DNA from: Bacteroidota bacterium
GTDB lineage: Bacteria; Bacteroidota; Bacteroidia; Bacteroidales; Paludibacteraceae
DNA: 10,003 nucleotides
NCBI GenBank assembly: GCA_022709605.1
Contig: JAKLIM010000111.1
Coordinates: forward strand, 1 to 10,003
Direction of reading: 5' to 3'
A program made the position numbers and the translations under genes. The stretch's first letter is position 1. Each line of letters opens with the position of its first letter. The notes beneath the pieces are model-generated. The model saw nothing but the letters and a program-made list of their open reading frames with translations, did no database searches and was not told the DNA's origin. Positions 8,642-10,003 of this stretch are shown in pieces.

Positions 8642-8729
8642 AAATTGTGATTTTCTTTTAATTCATTTATTAATGTACATATTACAATAAAGTAAAATAA
8701 ATGCTATAAAATTAATTAAAGTATTTCAA

Positions 8730-8755
8730 GCAACATTTTCCAGCTTTCTATCATC
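8730..8755 (+). promoter_or_regulatory. Putative ECF-sigma-type promoter of lipoprotein gene 1
   Basis: GCAAC (8730-8734) and TCATC (8751-8755) are separated by 16 bases, the spacing expected for -35 and -10 elements of ECF sigma factors, whose -35 boxes commonly contain AAC. The same two boxes with the same spacing precede the second copy, embedded in the shared GTATTTCAnGCAACA and CTTTCTnTCATC. The start codon at 8784 would give a leader of about 20 bases. No TAnnTTTG box is present here. The sigma factor assignment is inference. Confidence 0.5.
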
Positions 8756-8783
8756 CTAAAATATAGATAATTTAAAAAAGAAT

Positions 8784-9281
8784 ATGAATATGAGCAAAAC
8801 ATTTATTCGTATATTAAACTGGACTTTGGCGGTTTTATTGGTATTACTTGGTTTTAGCAATTGTGAACCTATGGATGAGTATGGTGTGCCTAATGCTGAC
8901 TATAATTTGAAAGGTAAAGTAGTGGATAAGGCAGATGCAAAACCCATAAAAGGAATAAGAATCGGTTATTACGGCGGTTATATTAACCAAGCAAACATGT
9001 ACAAAGTGAGCCGGAATCCGAACGTGCGATTTAATGCTGACACAACCGATATCAAAGGAGAATATAATTTCACTCAAAATTCCGCCATCATTCCGGATGG
9101 TGAAATACAAGTGTACGTTAGGGATATTGATGGAAATGAAAATGGATTGTATCGTGATACTGTTATAAATGCTAACTTCGAAAATGCAGTTAAAAGTGGA
9201 AAAACGAAAAATTGGTATGTTGGGAAATTAACACTCAATGTTGATATTGAATTAACAAAAAAGGTAGAAGGGAATGATTAA
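8784..9281 (+). CDS. Putative lipoprotein of the rSAM/lipoprotein system family, copy 1
   Basis: This is a 165-residue exported lipoprotein. A positively charged start and hydrophobic core (residues 5-22) end in LLGFSNC, with Cys27 as the likely lipidated residue. Asn at -1 is off consensus but tolerable for the relaxed Bacteroidota lipobox. Acidic residues follow (Glu28, Asp31, Glu32), resembling a surface-export signal. Then comes EYGVPNADYNLKGKVVD...KPIKGIRIG (32-61), which looks like a carboxypeptidase-regulatory or transthyretin-like beta-sandwich start. Residues 62-84 are variable, DTTDIKGEYNF (86-96) is conserved, and the end contains VRDIDGNENGLYRDT. The EYG-P-ADY-KG-V and DIDG-NG pattern matches my memory of the 'lipoprotein, rSAM/lipoprotein system' family, whose members neighbour a radical SAM enzyme. 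ATG 8784 is preferred to ATG 8790 because it aligns with the start of copy 2. The molecular function is unknown. Confidence 0.8.
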   Translation: MNMSKTFIRILNWTLAVLLVLLGFSNCEPMDEYGVPNADYNLKGKVVDKADAKPIKGIRIGYYGGYINQANMYKVSRNPNVRFNADTTDIKGEYNFTQNSAIIPDGEIQVYVRDIDGNENGLYRDTVINANFENAVKSGKTKNWYVGKLTLNVDIELTKKVEGND

Positions 9282-9440
9282 AAAACCTTCACTTCGCAAG
9301 AAAAAATAGACGATGAAATTTTCCGTAAAATGATGCATAATAAAGCTCATTTACTTGAACTGATTTGTTTTTCTTAATTAAGAATTTATGAGGTTAATGC
9401 AATAAAGTAAAGAATTAGTGTGAAAATTATAGTATTTCAT

Positions 9441-9466
9441 GCAACAGTTTGCGTCTTTCTTTCATC
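9441..9466 (+). promoter_or_regulatory. Putative ECF-sigma-type promoter of lipoprotein gene 2
   Basis: GCAAC (9441-9445) and TCATC (9462-9466) have the same 16-base spacer as the boxes upstream of copy 1. The spacer here reads AGTTTGCGTCTTTCTT, with several changes from copy 1, so the two boxes and their spacing are better kept than parts of the spacer. The ATG at 9495 follows 28 bases after the downstream box, as in copy 1. The promoter call is inference from conservation and spacing. Confidence 0.5.
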
Positions 9467-9494
9467 TTTAAAAAGATAATTTAAAAATAAAAAT

Positions 9495-9995
9495 ATGAGA
9501 ATTAGTAAAACTTTTATTAGAATATTAAACGGAATATTGGCTGGCTTATTGGTATTACTTGGTTTTAGTAATTGTGAACCTATGGATGAATATGGTGTGC
9601 CGAATGCAGACTATAATTTGAAAGGGAAAGTAGTGGATAAAGCAAATGCAAAACCCATAAAAGGAATTAGAATTGGGTTTAGTCCGTACCCAAAAGCGGT
9701 ATTAATGTATGGAGTTATGCCAATGGAATACAGAAATTATGCCGCTGACACCACCGATACGAAAGGCGAATATAATTTTACACAGAAATTTTACGCAGGT
9801 GATATTCCCGAAGGAGATATACCTGTGTATGTTGAAGATATTGATGGAAATGAAAATGGCTTGTATCGTGATACGGTGATCAATGTTAACTTCGAAGATG
9901 CGACCAGAAGCGGTAAACAAAAAAATTGGTACGATGGAAAATTAACACTGAATGCTGATATTGAATTAACAAAAAAAACAGAAGGGAATGATTAA
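9495..9995 (+). CDS. Putative lipoprotein of the rSAM/lipoprotein system family, copy 2
   Basis: This is a 166-residue paralogue of the gene at 8784. The lipobox Cys is again residue 27 (LLGFSNC) and the acidic EPMDEYG tail is identical, so the same lipidation and probable surface location are expected. Residues 18-61 differ from copy 1 by one amino acid only (Asn51 for Asp51). Residues 62-83, beginning FSPYPKAVLMYG, cannot be aligned with the counterpart, and a second short segment around 98-104 (KFYAGDI) also differs. The rest, from VYVEDIDGNENGLYRD to TEGND, is again close. The frame is intact and conserved parts differ mainly at synonymous sites, so both copies appear to be working genes. 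No maturation enzyme or regulator is visible in the window. The function is unknown, and the rSAM link rests on family resemblance only. Confidence 0.8.
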   Translation: MRISKTFIRILNGILAGLLVLLGFSNCEPMDEYGVPNADYNLKGKVVDKANAKPIKGIRIGFSPYPKAVLMYGVMPMEYRNYAADTTDTKGEYNFTQKFYAGDIPEGDIPVYVEDIDGNENGLYRDTVINVNFEDATRSGKQKNWYDGKLTLNADIELTKKTEGND

Positions 9996-10003
9996 AAAAC
10001 CTT

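Larger units (their letters stand above)
8685..9289 (+). repeat. Tandem gene-plus-leader repeat, copy 1
   Basis: This unit shares CAATAAAGTAAA (8685-8696), the promoter-like leader, most of the coding sequence and eight bases after the stop (AAAACCTT) with 9400-10003. The distance between copies is 711 bases from leader box to leader box and from start codon to start codon. After a one-codon difference it is 714 bases at the stop codons. The central coding segment is not conserved between the copies. Confidence 0.88.
9400..10003 (+). repeat. Tandem gene-plus-leader repeat, copy 2
   Basis: This is the second unit of the tandem pair, beginning at CAATAAAGTAAA (9400-9411). It runs to the window edge, where the eight bases after the stop codon are still identical to those after copy 1. 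The repeat may therefore continue beyond the window. The 110 bases between the units (9290-9399) show no clear gene. Confidence 0.85.

Noticed and set aside
8790..8792. Second ATG as the start of lipoprotein copy 1
   Set aside because: Copy 2 aligns residue for residue with the upstream ATG (MNMSKTF against MRISKTF) and has ATT at the internal position.
1..10003. tRNA or rRNA genes, CRISPR arrays and insertion sequences
   Set aside because: No cloverleaf-like sequence, regularly spaced short repeats, transposase or flanking inverted repeats were seen on either strand. The only repeat of note is the lipoprotein tandem pair.

Overview
The window is low-GC, densely coded DNA from a member of the Bacteroidota. 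The evidence is a type IX secretion (T9SS) gene pair, AT-rich leaders without clear Shine-Dalgarno sequences, promoter boxes of the Bacteroidota TAnnTTTG type, an AhpC-like peroxiredoxin of the Bacteroidetes form, and a lipoprotein pair resembling the rSAM/lipoprotein families found mainly in Bacteroidales. The order or genus cannot be fixed from this window. All convincing genes are on the + strand.

Region 1 (1-3618) holds the 3' half of porU (T9SS sortase), complete porV (outer-membrane shuttle that works with PorU) and ispF (isoprenoid precursor synthesis). A strong hairpin terminator ends porV, and its T-tract runs into a probable promoter for ispF. Region 2 (3619-4439) is a single-gene unit: a typical 2-Cys peroxiredoxin with the best housekeeping-type promoter of the window and a near-perfect terminator. 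The 181 AT-rich bases from 4440 to 4620 show no gene and no confident promoter.

Region 3 (4621-8641) has an 812-residue outer-membrane beta-barrel protein resembling a TonB-dependent receptor with a reduced N-terminus. It is followed after 43 bases by a YifB/ComM-family AAA+ ATPase, possibly on the same transcript.

Region 4 (8642-10003) is the accessory part: two tandem paralogous genes for small lipoproteins, repeated with a 711-base period. Each has its own conserved leader with two boxes at identical spacing that look like a promoter for an ECF-type sigma factor. The proteins are almost identical at both ends but carry an unalignable central segment, and the sequence after the second stop codon again matches that after the first. 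They resemble the 'lipoprotein, rSAM/lipoprotein system' family. If so, a partner radical SAM enzyme would be expected nearby, but none is present in the window. This is the part most likely to hold a poorly described system.
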